From Pinus tabuliformis (Eukaryota > Streptophyta > Pinopsida > Pinales > Pinaceae), in NCBI GenBank assembly GCA_031772625.1, contig CM062819.1:828103503-828167502 (forward strand): a stretch of DNA of 64,000 nucleotides, written 5' to 3'. Positions 36,530 through 47,197 of the stretch are shown here, one piece after another. The notes beneath the pieces were generated by a model. It saw nothing but the letters and a program-made list of their open reading frames with translations, was not told the origin of the DNA and searched no databases. Each line of letters opens with the position of its first letter. Position 1 is the stretch's first letter. The translations under genes were made by a program, and so were the position numbers.

Positions 36530-37613
36530 TGTTACACAACATTTTGTCACTGTCCCTGTACTCTCTGTTCCTCGATCCTAGAGGACCTCTACAGTGAACC
36601 TCATGTGTTTTTCTATCATGAAGAGCATGCCTTTACATCACTCTTCATTTGCATAACATTTCCCTCTTACATCATTTCCAAAGAATATTCCTTCAAACTC
36701 AGTTTTAAAGGCCAGCGTTATCCCTCAGTTTCTTCCCCACACCGATTTGTAGAGTCTAACACTGAGCCTAGCACCGATCAATGCTGGTATCCATCCATTA
36801 CTCGTGCCGATCCTCTTTTGGAAAGTTTTAAAAAATGGAGTCGAAGCTTCCTAGTCTAGAAGCTTTGTGAACGGAATTCTGCTAAATGGTTAGTCGAGAT
36901 AGAGCCGAGAGAGACTGTTTGGGCTCCTTTCCCCTATTAAAATGGAACAAACCAAGAGAGATAAGACCTCTCCCATCATAAGAGGATCCATATCCCCTCT
37001 CTCAAAGCTATATAAACCTCTCATATTCCAACATCAGCTAGCTAATGAAGAAGCTTGAATAACCAACAGAATATTGATAGCTTTAGCCTTCTAGTTTGTG
37101 CTTGTAAAGGGAGAATAAGTTTGTAGTTTGTTTGGTTTGGAGAAAAGTGGAATAAACCTTGAAATTCCATTGTTTGAGGTGAATCATGAGATGTTAATAG
37201 TGGTGCTGGAACACGGACACGTCAAAGGAAACTTGCAACGCTAAGGCAAAGGTTGTACTTTCCTTTTTGTCATAATAAAACAACAGATATTTTGTTTCCT
37301 ATATCAATTGCATATGGTATTTGGTAGCTTAAGACTCCTTAGCCTCTTAAGTAGGTTGAATTTATTGTATACTATCATGTGTGCTTTGGTTACTTGTCTA
37401 TTTGTTTCAGGTGCTTGATTGACATTAAGGAGTTGATTGTCGGAGCAAAGACAAAAGGACTTCATCGAACAAGGATTAGTGATACAAGAGGTAGGATCTT
37501 ATCCATTCTCAATCTAAGGGAACTTATGTCAGATTGTCTTGTTTGTGGCTAGACCCTCTCCCATGGGCTAGAGGGATTGTCTCTGTCTGCAGAGAGAATT
37601 TTCCCACTCTACA
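36530..37613 (+). repeat. 3' LTR of element A
   Basis: 1084 bp, matching the 5' LTR with many substitutions, as expected for an old insertion. TATA box at 37009-37016. Followed by AGTTG. Confidence 0.9.
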
Positions 37614-38159
37614 AGTTGTGAACCCTAGACTTATACAATCAACAATGGATTAAAACAACCAAATACCTTCTTGCTCCATTATGGCTCACAAATTTGTCAA
37701 CTTTACAAAATCATTGCTAGACATGTAGGATTAATGAGATAGTTCTTAATTAATTACTTGCACCCTGCCTCTACTTCTCTATCACACTATGCTTGCATGC
37801 TCTAGTATGTATATAAGGCTTCTCAAGGCATGTGGGGAGTGTAATAGTCCTAGTGTGTGACACCACATTAGGGTGTAACAAAATAGATTTTCACTTCCTA
37901 AAATCCCTAATGTGTTACCTTAAATCCGTATATTGACTATGATTTGTAGGAAATCAAATGCATATTATCGTATTACAAAGTTCTACTAAGATGGCTTGAG
38001 AATTATATAACCCCACATTTTTTATATGCTTCTATATAAATCACCAACCACATATACTATTCAACAATGAACCTCTAGGTATCAATGTTGCTTGTTGATA
38101 TCATATAAAGAAATGTTTTCATGAAAGGGAACCACATTTTACTTTTTGTACAAATATGG
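37614..38159. other. Spacer between element A and copia element H
   Basis: AT-rich sequence with no open frame of note. The first five bases are the target duplication of A. Confidence 0.5.
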
Positions 38160-38616
38160 TGATAGAATTGCAACTGCTGAAGAAATTTTAATCTAAATCA
38201 AGAGATAAAATTATACTCTATCGATATATGCTTCAATTCATAATTTAGAACAAAAATATCATACATGCAATAAGAAATAACACACATGAACAATATTTTT
38301 GGAACCTAAACTGGGAAAAACTCTTCAAGCCTCTTTGCATTAATTAGATGAATAGAGATGTATTACAATTGTTAGCTCAGTCTAAGCTCAACCTACAAGT
38401 GAAAAACCTATATCTCTGCTCAATGAGAAGCTCTGACCCAGAATTAGTCAATTTCTGCCTCTGCTTGAGCCCCTATTTCCTTGCGCAATTCCTAGAGAAT
38501 TAGCCCCTATTTTTTTAGGAATTATTCCTCCAATAGATTGCGCAATTCACAAGGTTTTATTATCTGCCTACATGCAACATTTGTACACTCAAAATAGTTT
38601 ACAACTACTTGTTACA
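38160..38616 (-). repeat. Probable 3' LTR of copia element H
   Basis: On the minus strand it starts TGTAACAAGTAG right after GTGGTGGAGATTCTAAGG, a copia-type polypurine tract. It contains GAGTTTTTCCCAG, which is typical of the distal part of copia LTRs. Only one copy is present, so the far end is not fixed. Confidence 0.6.
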
Positions 38617-38999
38617 CTACCTTAGAATCTCCACCACAGTTGGGAACTCAAATTCTCTGTGTGCACTAGTTATTTTGGGCTGATTGATTAGTTAACCAGA
38701 TGATCAATGAGTTAAACTATTGTCCCACTGCACAACTGACCTACCACTGGTTTCTCCATATGTTAGAACTAGTTTAAGTGAAATCAATTGGATATAACTG
38801 AACTAGATTACTAAAATTTAGCAATCACACATGCTTACATGAACTCCAAGCCCTCTAACTCGAATTCAATGAGCTAAACGAGTGATAAGAGCCATGTTAC
38901 ACAAGTTAACTGTATCCAAGTTGTTCGCCGATGTGGAAATTCGAAATTTCTCAATTTGACTAAGGAAAAATCAAATTGAGACCTTCTTACTGCACTTCT

Positions 39000-39595
39000 C
39001 AACACTCTATCTCAGCAAGAAAGGGATTATCAACCACCCCTATCCTTCACCTGTGGAACTCATACTTCCCTCTTGACAAAGCCTTTGTTAAGATGTCATA
39101 ATTGCGTTCCTTTGTCAGAATGTGTTGTAGCAACATTATCCACCTATACACATAGTCCCATAAATGATGATACCACATATCTATATGCTTGGATCGATCA
39201 TGAAATACCAGATTCTTAGAGAGCTTAATGCAACTCTAATTATCACAATAGATCACAGTTGGATCCATCATCTGACCAAACAATACCACAAGTATTTTTC
39301 TCATCCATATCATCTCACATGCTACTTAACTTGCAGCCATGTATTTTTATTCTTTCGATAAGAAAACCACATATACCTTCTTCTTGTTGTACCAAGAAAC
39401 CATTGCAGACCCAACCGTGAAAATTACACCAGATGTAATTTTTCAGTCGAATGGACTCCTTGCCCAATCTACATTTGTGAAGCCATACAAATTCACTCCC
39501 TCTATCCATCTGTACCATAGTTCATACTAGGTAGTGCCTCTAAGGTACCGTAAAGCATCCTTTTCTTCTTTCCAATATAATTTGGTTGGCCTAAC
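39000..39595 (-). pseudogene. RNase H domain of copia element H
   Basis: The minus-strand translation continues the RT of H after G is removed (KEEKDALRYLRGTT). It then gives the copia RNase H signature (S-A-M-V-S-W-Y-N-K-K, then MAASYVACEM, then F-L-A-E near the end). Several stops, including TAG and TAA codons. No 3' gene follows. Confidence 0.75.
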
Positions 39596-42500
39596 TGATG
39601 GGACTCAAATTTAGACATAAATTAACTCCTATCTAACCATCCTTCAACATATTAAACCTCTCTTTTTGCATTATATGACATATTTTTAACTTTAATATGT
39701 TCATTATGAAGGTTTAGAGATAATTGCATATTTGTGCCTAATATTGTTTATTTTTGTAGAATATTTTGAGAATATTGGGCAGATTATGAATATTTGGAGG
39801 AGGAGATAATCTAGGGACTTGATCCATACTACAATATGGATCAATAGTGCATCATAAATGAAAAAATATCATGAAATTATTGATCAATTCTGGAGCTCCA
39901 CTGATTGAGAAAATCTAGGGATGTGTTCCCTGTCATTTAATGTAGATTCCTAGTGTTGGGATCCAGATCCATTATTTGAGGGATTTTGAACGGGAAATAT
40001 TCATCCTTTCAAGGAGAATGTTTCCTTATCACTTTGTATAAGTATCAATTTGAATTTTCCTCTAGGGGCATGTACAATTTATTTATGTCCTTTGAATGTC
40101 TTTTTCACTTGCAACTCTTATTTTTGCATTTGCTATTTGTGCTTCCTTTGCTATAGGCTACATTGGTTAAATGATTGAAGTGAGGTGTTTTTCAAGTTAT
40201 TTATAGAGTCACAATCATGATGCATCCTTATAACAAATTTGAAAAGTTATCTTCATCATTGAGCTACTTGGATTTGGTTACTAGTTCATAAATCTAGAAT
40301 TTCTGGAAGTCCCTTGTAGTAAAATAATAGTAAGTTTTTCCTATATTTTAGAATGTATTAATGAACTTAATTTGAGTTGATTCCACTTGTAATGGGTCAT
40401 AAAAAAATTCAAGTTAATAAGAAGACAACAAAAGGAAAGAAGGAATTCACCATCAAAATAAAATCACTATGATTTTTCTATGCACAAGTAGTTATGGAAA
40501 AATGAGAGAAAATGGAATGAACTTGTCAAGGGAGAAGGTATGAATGCAAAGGATATACAAGACAATAGAGTTCACTTGCAAAGAGGAAATTTATGTTTTT
40601 GTGCTTGAAATAATTCTAAACAATCATGAAAAGAACAACTACATTTTTGTGCTTGTCCCTACAGAACCTACAACCGAGCTTCTTAAGAGAAAGGAACGAG
40701 GAATGTACAAGAGAGAGGCCACTAGGACCATGAATGAGGCACAATTAGGTTACTGAGTTACTCAGAGGATGAGCAACACTTTCAGTAGGGGGGTATGATG
40801 GGCCTCTAAATTAGACATAAATTAAGGCCCACCTGGCCATCCTTCAGCACATTAAACCTCTCTTTTGCATTATAAACATATTTTAACTTAATATGTTCGT
40901 TAGGAAGGCTTAGAGATAATTGCATATTTGTACCTAATATTATTTATTTTTGTAGAACATTGTGAGAATATTGGGAAAATTATGAAGATTTGGAGGAGGA
41001 GATAATATATGGACATTCTCCCTACTACATGATGGATCAAGATTCGATAATAAATGAACAAAATATCATGAAATTATTGAAAAATTCTAGAGCTCCACTG
41101 GTTGAGCAAATCTAGGAATGTGTTCCCTGTCATTTAATGCAGATTCCTAGTGTTGGGAAATATATCCATTATTTGATGGATTTTGGAGGGGAAATCTTCC
41201 TCCTTTCAAGGATAATGCTTCCTTATCACTTTGTATAAGTAACAATTTGAATTGGCCTATAGGGGCATGTATTTATTAGGTTTCTTGTGGAGAAAACTTG
41301 TTCTTTAGCAACTCCACTTTTATTTATAGTAAGGATGTACTTGGATTGATTCAAATAATGAAGTTTGGTGCCATTTTTAGCTTCTAAGGCTTTGTTTCCT
41401 TCATATGAATCTAATTTTCCTTGGGATTGGCCATCCCTAGAGCCTTAGAGCCATATTGTATAATTTCCTTAAGTCCTTTGAATGTCTTTTTCACTTGCAT
41501 CTCTTATTTAAGTATTTGTTATATTCATGCTTCTTTTGCTATATGTTACATTGTTTAAATGATTGAAATGATTTTTTTTGCAAGTTATTTACAGAGTCAC
41601 AAGAATAATACATCCTTAGAACAAAATTTAAAAGTTATCTTCATTATTGAGATACTTGGATCTGGTTACTAGTTCATGAATCTAGAATTTCTAGAAGTCC
41701 CTTGTAGCAAAATAGTAGTAATTTTCTGCTATTTTTTAGAATGTGTTAATGAACTTTGTTTTAGTTGATTACACTTGTATTGGGTGATAAAAAAATTCAA
41801 GTTAATAACAAAATTTACCCCATATAATTTTCACTTGATTAGGTTAGGCATTTGGTAGGTTAACTAGCTCACTAGTTCTTGAATTTCAATATTTCATACT
41901 AGTAATTTTCTGCTATTTTTGGGACATGTTAACAGGGGTAATCTGGAGTGATTCCACTTGGAATGGATTCCTAAGGAATCCTACTTAATTAAAAAAAATT
42001 TCCGTCCCATTTTCATTTGATTTACTTGGGAATTTTGCAAGTTATCTCCTCCTGTAGAAAAACAGGGCCTCTTGTAGGACCTCCTATAGCACTCCTGTAG
42101 CATGTGTAAACTTGACCATATTTGCTCCAAAATTTTGGATTTTGTCTCTTAGGCTTGAATAATGACCCCTAGGCTCTAATTCCATGATTATGGAAGAATA
42201 AAGACCATTTATGACTTTCCATTTTACAAAGTAGATTAGGCCTATTACCTTGAATTCATGCTCTTAGGATTTCAATTACAAATTGTTGTTCTTGCAAAGG
42301 ATTAGTTTCTTTTCAAGACAAATTTTCACATTATATAACTAGACTAATGATTCACATTGTTGCAAGTAGCACAAGGTTTACATTATGCAAATATACAAAT
42401 ACTTTCATTCTTGCAAATAACATAACCTTTACCTTCGTGCAATTAGGATTAATGTTTACATTTGAGCAATAAGCATTTCCATTTCTTGCAAATAGAGTAA

Positions 42501-42698
42501 CATTTGCATTTATGCAATTATTTTAGGCTTTGATTTCATGACATTCACTCTATTACATCATATCAACAAAATAAGGACACGTTGTATGCTGCACATATAG
42601 TGCCGAAAACTCTTAATTTTGTACAAACCCTAGATTGGTAATTTAAGCTAGCAGCTTTGGGAGTTGCAACATTCTTTTTGCAATATTGAGGTTCATCA
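39596..42698 (+). mobile_element. Element G: internally deleted LTR retrotransposon inserted in H
   Basis: Direct repeats start TGATGGG at 39596 and 40796. The right one (40796-42698, 1903 bp) is a full LTR ending CATCA. The left is truncated (39596 to about 40420) and also lacks about 190 bp relative to the right copy (inserted or deleted near 41270-41460). Target copies CTAAC at 39591-39595 and 42699-42703 are identical. A polypurine tract AGTAGGGGGGTA precedes the right LTR. Only about 375 bp of internal sequence remain, so its class is unknown. The plus orientation follows from the tract and LTR order. Confidence 0.8.
40421..40795 (+). pseudogene. Remaining internal sequence of element G
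   Basis: A frame at 40544-40756 encodes about 70 residues, lysine/glutamate-rich (LLKRKERGMYKREATR), and stops just before a stretch resembling the 3' UTR of gypsy elements and the polypurine tract. It may be the last part of a polyprotein. The domain is not recognised. Confidence 0.4.
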
Positions 42699-42703
42699 CT
42701 AAC

Positions 42704-43187
42704 CATAATTTGGTTGAGATGGTTAAATTCATAGCACTTATCTAGTCGTATGTTCACAAGATACATTAGTTAACCCACTAACATCTGGTAAATGGTAGCA
42801 TCCACCTCTTCACCTAAAGTGGCAGTCTCCTTCCTCCAATTGGTTGCTAGAGATGTCTCCATGGGTTTACAACTCTCCATGAAAAATCTCTATAATATCT
42901 TGTTGGCATACTTTCCTTGAGACACAAATAATTTCCAATTTTATTTCCATACTTCTAGCCCAAGGAAGTAGTACATGAGACCCATGTCCTTGATTTCAAA
43001 TTTCCTTGCAAGGTCTTCCTTGCAAGCACTGATCAACTACACATCACTTGCTAATATTAAATCATCAACATATAAAACAGTGATAATAAACTTACCTTCT
43101 ACTAAAATATGATAGAGTTTCACATCTAATTCACTTTTGGTGAAGCCCAAACCAATGAGATAATTGTCGATCCTGGTGTACCCTCAT
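42704..43187 (-). pseudogene. Reverse transcriptase remnant of copia element H
   Basis: The minus-strand translation from 43187 begins YTRIDNYLIGLGFTKSE and includes VLYVDDLILASD, the copia RT catalytic YVDD box, KDMGLMYYFLGLEV, then PMETSLATN and MYLVNIRLDKCY. It has several stops. The first two thirds of RT are missing at the F junction. Confidence 0.8.
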
Positions 43188-43952
43188 GAGTTCTGAATGT
43201 TGTTTTTAGAATGTCTCTAGTCTTCATTATAATTTGATGATATCTTGAATGAAGATCCAACTTGGTGAAGTAAATTTATCCATGTAATTCATCCAACAAT
43301 TCATTAATGACAGGAATGGGAAATTTATCTTTAATAGTGAGTTTTTTGAGCTCCCTATAATCTTGACAAATATGACATCATCTATCCTTCTTGTGCACCA
43401 ATACTACCGAAGTAGAGAAAGAACTTTGACTAGGTTGTATTATACCAACCTCTAGCATTTTTGTAACCATACATTCAATTTCACTCTTTTGGGAATAGGG
43501 ATATTTGTAAGGTCTGATGTTTGGAGGAACACTTCCTGCAATAAAAAGAATAGCATGATCATGATCATGAATAGGTGGGAGGCCTTTGGGATTCTCAAAT
43601 ACCTTGGAATGATTGTCCAAGTCTTTTGGAGATCTGGAGAAATAGATGATTTTGATGTTTAAACCTCTAGCGAGCATAATTGTGAAATTATGCCTCATTT
43701 TTATTTCTTTAGAACCTTTATGATGCCATTAGAGCTCATTACCTTTCTTGGTTTCCCTACAATACTCCTTAATTCAACTTCCTTTCCTTCCCAAAAACAA
43801 TTCAAGAAAATTTCTTGAAAATTAAAAGCTATCGTCCCTAAACGTTGTAACCATTGGACTCCTAGTACGACGTCAACACCACCCATTAGAATGGAAAACA
43901 TTGGACTATTCAATACATACCCCCCCATGGTTAGCTTGATATTATGACACCT
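43188..43952 (-). pseudogene. Fragment F, left part: protease and partial RT of a B-family gypsy element
   Basis: Minus-strand sequence matching element B: protease C-terminal half (GGYVLNSPMFSILMGG, LGVQWLQRLGTIAFNF) and RT N-terminal half (NIRPYKYPYSQKSEIE, VLVHKKD, then TKLDLHSRYHQ). It ends at the RTHEG position and runs out of frame into copia RT. Together with 60001-60605 it makes one fragment split by element E; the codons join when E and one CACCT are removed. Confidence 0.85.
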
Positions 43953-45095
43953 TGTTACACAGTAATTTGTCACTGTCTCCCTGTCAGTCACCCTACTGTG
44001 TCAAGAATTCACAATAATCAAGTCCATGCCTTCTAAACTGGCCCCAAACCCATTTTTCCAAAGTTTTCCTCATCAGCGCGTCTGTTTCTAAAATATCCGC
44101 GCTGACCGACAGCTCTTAATGTTTTCAGTGCGCTGCCAGCGCGGAAGCACATCACTTTTCCGCGCTGGTCGCATTTTATGAGCCAGCGCACCTCTCCTTT
44201 GTATTGGGTCGCGCTGACATGACTTTCCCAGTTATTGAGGCGCGATGTCAGCGCGTCAGTTGCCTTATAATCCGCGCTGATCCTGTTTGGGCAAATTTGT
44301 TCCAACAGCCAGCCTTCCAGATCACTCCAGGTTTGGTTGTTGGCTTTGTGAGTATCGACTCCCTTCTATGGCATGTCTGTTCGACTCTTTGCAACCACTT
44401 CCCTCAAGGATAAGCTCATCCTTCCACCTTTTTAGGAGGCTCTTTCTCCTATATAAACTCCCACCATTACCATGAGCAGCTAGTTTGGAATAGCTTGGAT
44501 TGTATAGAGCTTATAGTGCTCAGATTGCTGCTACTATAGGTATTTGGTGTGCTAGGTGTGGAAGTGATTGATAGCTTAGGGAAGGTTGTTTTGTGTTGCT
44601 TGTGTGAGAGAGAGTCTCTTGTCTTGGGAGAATCATTTCCAAAGGTGAATGCTTGAGACGCTTGCTGACTGGCCCCTCCTGAGAAGGATACCGACGTCAG
44701 AACATTTGGTTGTACTCTTCTCTGTCTTGATTAATAATAGATGACTGCTACTATTGTTCCATTCTCATTTGTACATGCAATGGTTGAATGTGAATTACAT
44801 CTTTTCTGACCGATGTATGGTTGCTTTTACTAGATTTCACGCTTGCGTTTGTTTCCTCTTCGTGTGTGCAGGTGTCTATTCGCGGGGGTCGCAGAGGATT
44901 GTGACCGGTCGAAGCGAAGGAGCGAAGGCAACATCTCTTCGTCAAACGACAGCGCAGGAATCCAAGTAGGTGCTCTTTACCTCTTGTTTAATTGTAATTA
45001 GAAACATGCATAGCAGCATTGTGTGATTGTTGCTAGACCCTTGCTGGGCTAGTAGGGATCGCCTCTATCCGTAGAGGGGATTTACCTCTCCAACA
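43953..45095 (+). repeat. 5' LTR of element E
   Basis: TGTTACACAG ... CTCCAACA. TATA box TATATAAA at 44450-44457. Between 44070 and 44285 it carries about nine copies of the core GCGCTG or its complement CAGCGC, many within the longer CCGCGCTGACC. The 3' LTR has all of them. Confidence 0.95.
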
Positions 45096-45098
45096 ATT

Positions 45099-45116
45099 TG
45101 GCGACTCCGCTGGGGA
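45099..45116 (+). promoter_or_regulatory. Primer-binding site of element E
   Basis: TGGCGACTCCGCTGGGGA, three bases downstream of the LTR. The form matches the sites of Ogre-type elements, which I recall as complementary to an arginine tRNA; the tRNA identity is not checked here. Confidence 0.8.
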
Positions 45117-47197
45117 TCAGCCTTTTTGTCTCTTGAGTCCACTTGTGTGTTTGAATTTGATTGTTCTCTCTTGTCGAGATTTTGGGATTGTTTCTCTGTT
45201 TATAAACTTTCTGGGTGCATCTGGGAAGTGTTTCAACTGTTAAAAGGTCTTTACCTTTGGTTTGGGAAGTTTTGGTTTTGTTTTTACTGGCTTTTTTACC
45301 CTCAGCGCGCTTTAATTCAAAACAGATGCGCTGACGTCGCGTCCCTTCTTTTGTGTTGTCCTTGTCATCGCGCCTGTACTATCAATAGTCACGCTGACCT
45401 CGTTTTCAGAGACAGCGCGCTTTATCCGTGTGCTTCCGCGCTGATGTCGCACACTTGCTTCTTTGTCCTCCTTGTCATCGCGTCTGTGTGATTAATAGTC
45501 GCGCTGACCTCGTTTTTCTGAGACAGCGCGCTTTATCCGTGTATTTCCGCGCTGACGTCGCAAAGTTGCTACGGGACACCTCCTGTCAGCGCTAAGTTGC
45601 TGAAGGCCACCCGCGCTGATCCTGTAAAACCTGATTTTGTCCAGATTAGCCTCCTGAACCTTTTCCTTTAGCTTTCCCCTCTTCTCTCCACTTGGTTTGT
45701 GGCTTGTTTTTCACTATTCGAACTCTGAGCTGCTGGCTTGCGAAGTCTTGTTCCACAGGGTTTCGTTTTGCTCATCTTTTCGATTTTGCAAATACCTTCC
45801 TCTTTGCTTTCGCTGCTTGGTTTGTGTTTTCGCCATCACCTTTACAGTTGCTGGATTGTGTTGAGTCTCTAACTGACTGGTTGTAACTCTCATCCTTCGG
45901 GTGTTTGCTTTTCTCCATTGATTTCGCACTCTAGCCCTAGGGCATCTAGTGGCCGTGTGTGTGTCAAGCCTTCCTTAGGGATCTTGTTTGCTTGTTTGAC
46001 TAGCCAACTTCAGATTTGTTTATGCACTTGTTCAGTGATTGTTGAAGTGTTTTGGGTTGTGTTTCCGAGTGGTTTTCGCTTCCTCTTTGCTTGCAATCCT
46101 TGCTTGTCTTGCCGAGCTTAGATCACATAGCTCGTGCAGAACTTAGTTTTCCTTTTGATTTGAAAATCTTTGTTGGGTTTTTTGGGAACTTTGTGTGCTT
46201 TCATTAAGTGATTTGCTTGGTGTTCCGGTTCCTCCAAATTCACTTAGATGCTTTGTGCCATTGAAAGAAAATCAAACTAGTAGCTTTGCTTTTGAAAATT
46301 GAAAAGGAAAAGAACATTTCGTTGATTTGCATTTTCAAAAGAAAAAGTTTCCTTTCCTCGCTTGTAGCTGCATTAAGTTGCTTGTTTGCTGGTATTTGTT
46401 TTGTTTGATCAAAATTCTTTACTCTCTCATAGCTAGAATTCATCGAACAAAATGAAATTCTTTGGCATGTAGTTTGCATCTAGGTAATTGTGAGAGAACA
46501 TACGATAGAGCCTGAAATCGAAACTTAATTTCAAGATCAACTATAAAATGAACCGAATGAATCTAAAAACGCATTGGAACTAAACGCAAACATCTAGAGG
46601 TCTAGGTTAGAGACGTGTTCCGGCATCTTTAAACATAGTCACTGTTGTTTCACATTAGGTTGGGTGATTCCTCCTTCTGTGACTCGATAGTGGTCTAACA
46701 CGGACTGCGCTCCCACGTACCGTCGCGTATATAGGGAGACCCCACTAGGCTTTTATCCTTTATCCGTAGGAAGCCGAGTCTGCCGCCTTGTGAACCGTAA
46801 CGCACCGAACATAGCATTCGGGAAGATTGACTGCAGTACGGAAAGTCCTTGGCTCTCATACGAGTGCTGAGGTGTATAAGCAGTTTTACGGGTTGCTTGG
46901 TAAACCTTATACCTAGAGTCTCCAGAGCAGTCACTTTTGATCCTTTTCGGACTCCCTAAATGAAAAGGTGCCTGTGAGCGTCTTGTCACTTCGTGCTCAT
47001 TAAACATTCAAAGGAGACTGGAGTCATCTTTTCGTCCTTTTCTCGACTCCTGAAACATGAAAAGGTCAAGTTTGGTTCTTGTGTCTAAAAATTAATTCGG
47101 CCACAATAACATCACCTGATTAGATCTTGTGTGCGTTAGTTTTGAGTAGGGTCTTTATCGTTAGTTTTATTTAGGTTTTCTAAGGGGTCTGGTCATC
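45117..47197 (+). other. Leader of element E with tandem repeat and stem-loops
   Basis: Untranslated region of about 2.1 kb. A 110-bp unit is repeated in tandem (45361-45470 and 45471-45580), each copy with several GCGCTG/CAGCGC cores. At 46942-46968 and 47036-47065 there are two perfect 7-bp stem-loops, CCTTTTC/GAAAAGG, whose loops share GACTCC. A TATA-like CGTATATAGGG followed by AGACCCCACTAGG near 46726 is also present in A. Short open frames here are not supported as genes. Confidence 0.75.

Larger units (their letters stand above)
1966..37613 (+). mobile_element. Element A: old Tat/Ogre-like Ty3/gypsy retrotransposon, heavily nested
   Basis: It is bounded by two direct LTRs of equal length (1084 bp) that begin TGTTACACAAC and end CACA or TACA. 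The flanks are AATTG and AGTTG. Its own parts, in order, are: leader; decayed gag-pro-RT-RNaseH; remnant of the second RNase H; decayed antisense gene; long 3' region; polypurine tract; 3' LTR. The proteins match element E codon by codon, so it is an older relative of E. It has been invaded by B (from 10465), which later lost its 3' end together with A's integrase, and by C (17229-35977), which carries D. Numerous stop codons show it is dead. Confidence 0.9.
38160..43187 (-). mobile_element. Element H: decayed Ty1/copia retrotransposon, 5' part lost
   Basis: Read on the minus strand it has copia RT (43187-42704), RNase H (39595 to about 39000), a purine-rich tract and one LTR (38616 to about 38160). 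G (39596-42698) interrupts it between RT and RNase H with a perfect CTAAC duplication. The 5' LTR, gag, protease, integrase and the start of RT are absent: at about 43187 the sequence switches to gypsy fragment F. The lower LTR end (38160) is a guess from a terminal CA. Confidence 0.75.

Noticed and set aside
42563-42766. Minus-strand frame mixing copia RT with other sequence
   Set aside because: Only the part above 42703 is copia RT; the remainder is the end of the G LTR.
43150-43230. A functional gypsy-copia fusion RT
   Set aside because: The two parts are in different frames and both carry stops.
43701-43991. Minus-strand frame that starts in the E LTR and continues into protease
   Set aside because: Artefact of the insertion: the first codons come from the LTR and the rest from fragment F.
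44204-44475. Short ORFs in the E LTRs (also at 59109-59380)
   Set aside because: They repeat only because the LTR repeats; they overlap the promoter and have no counterpart in the A LTR.
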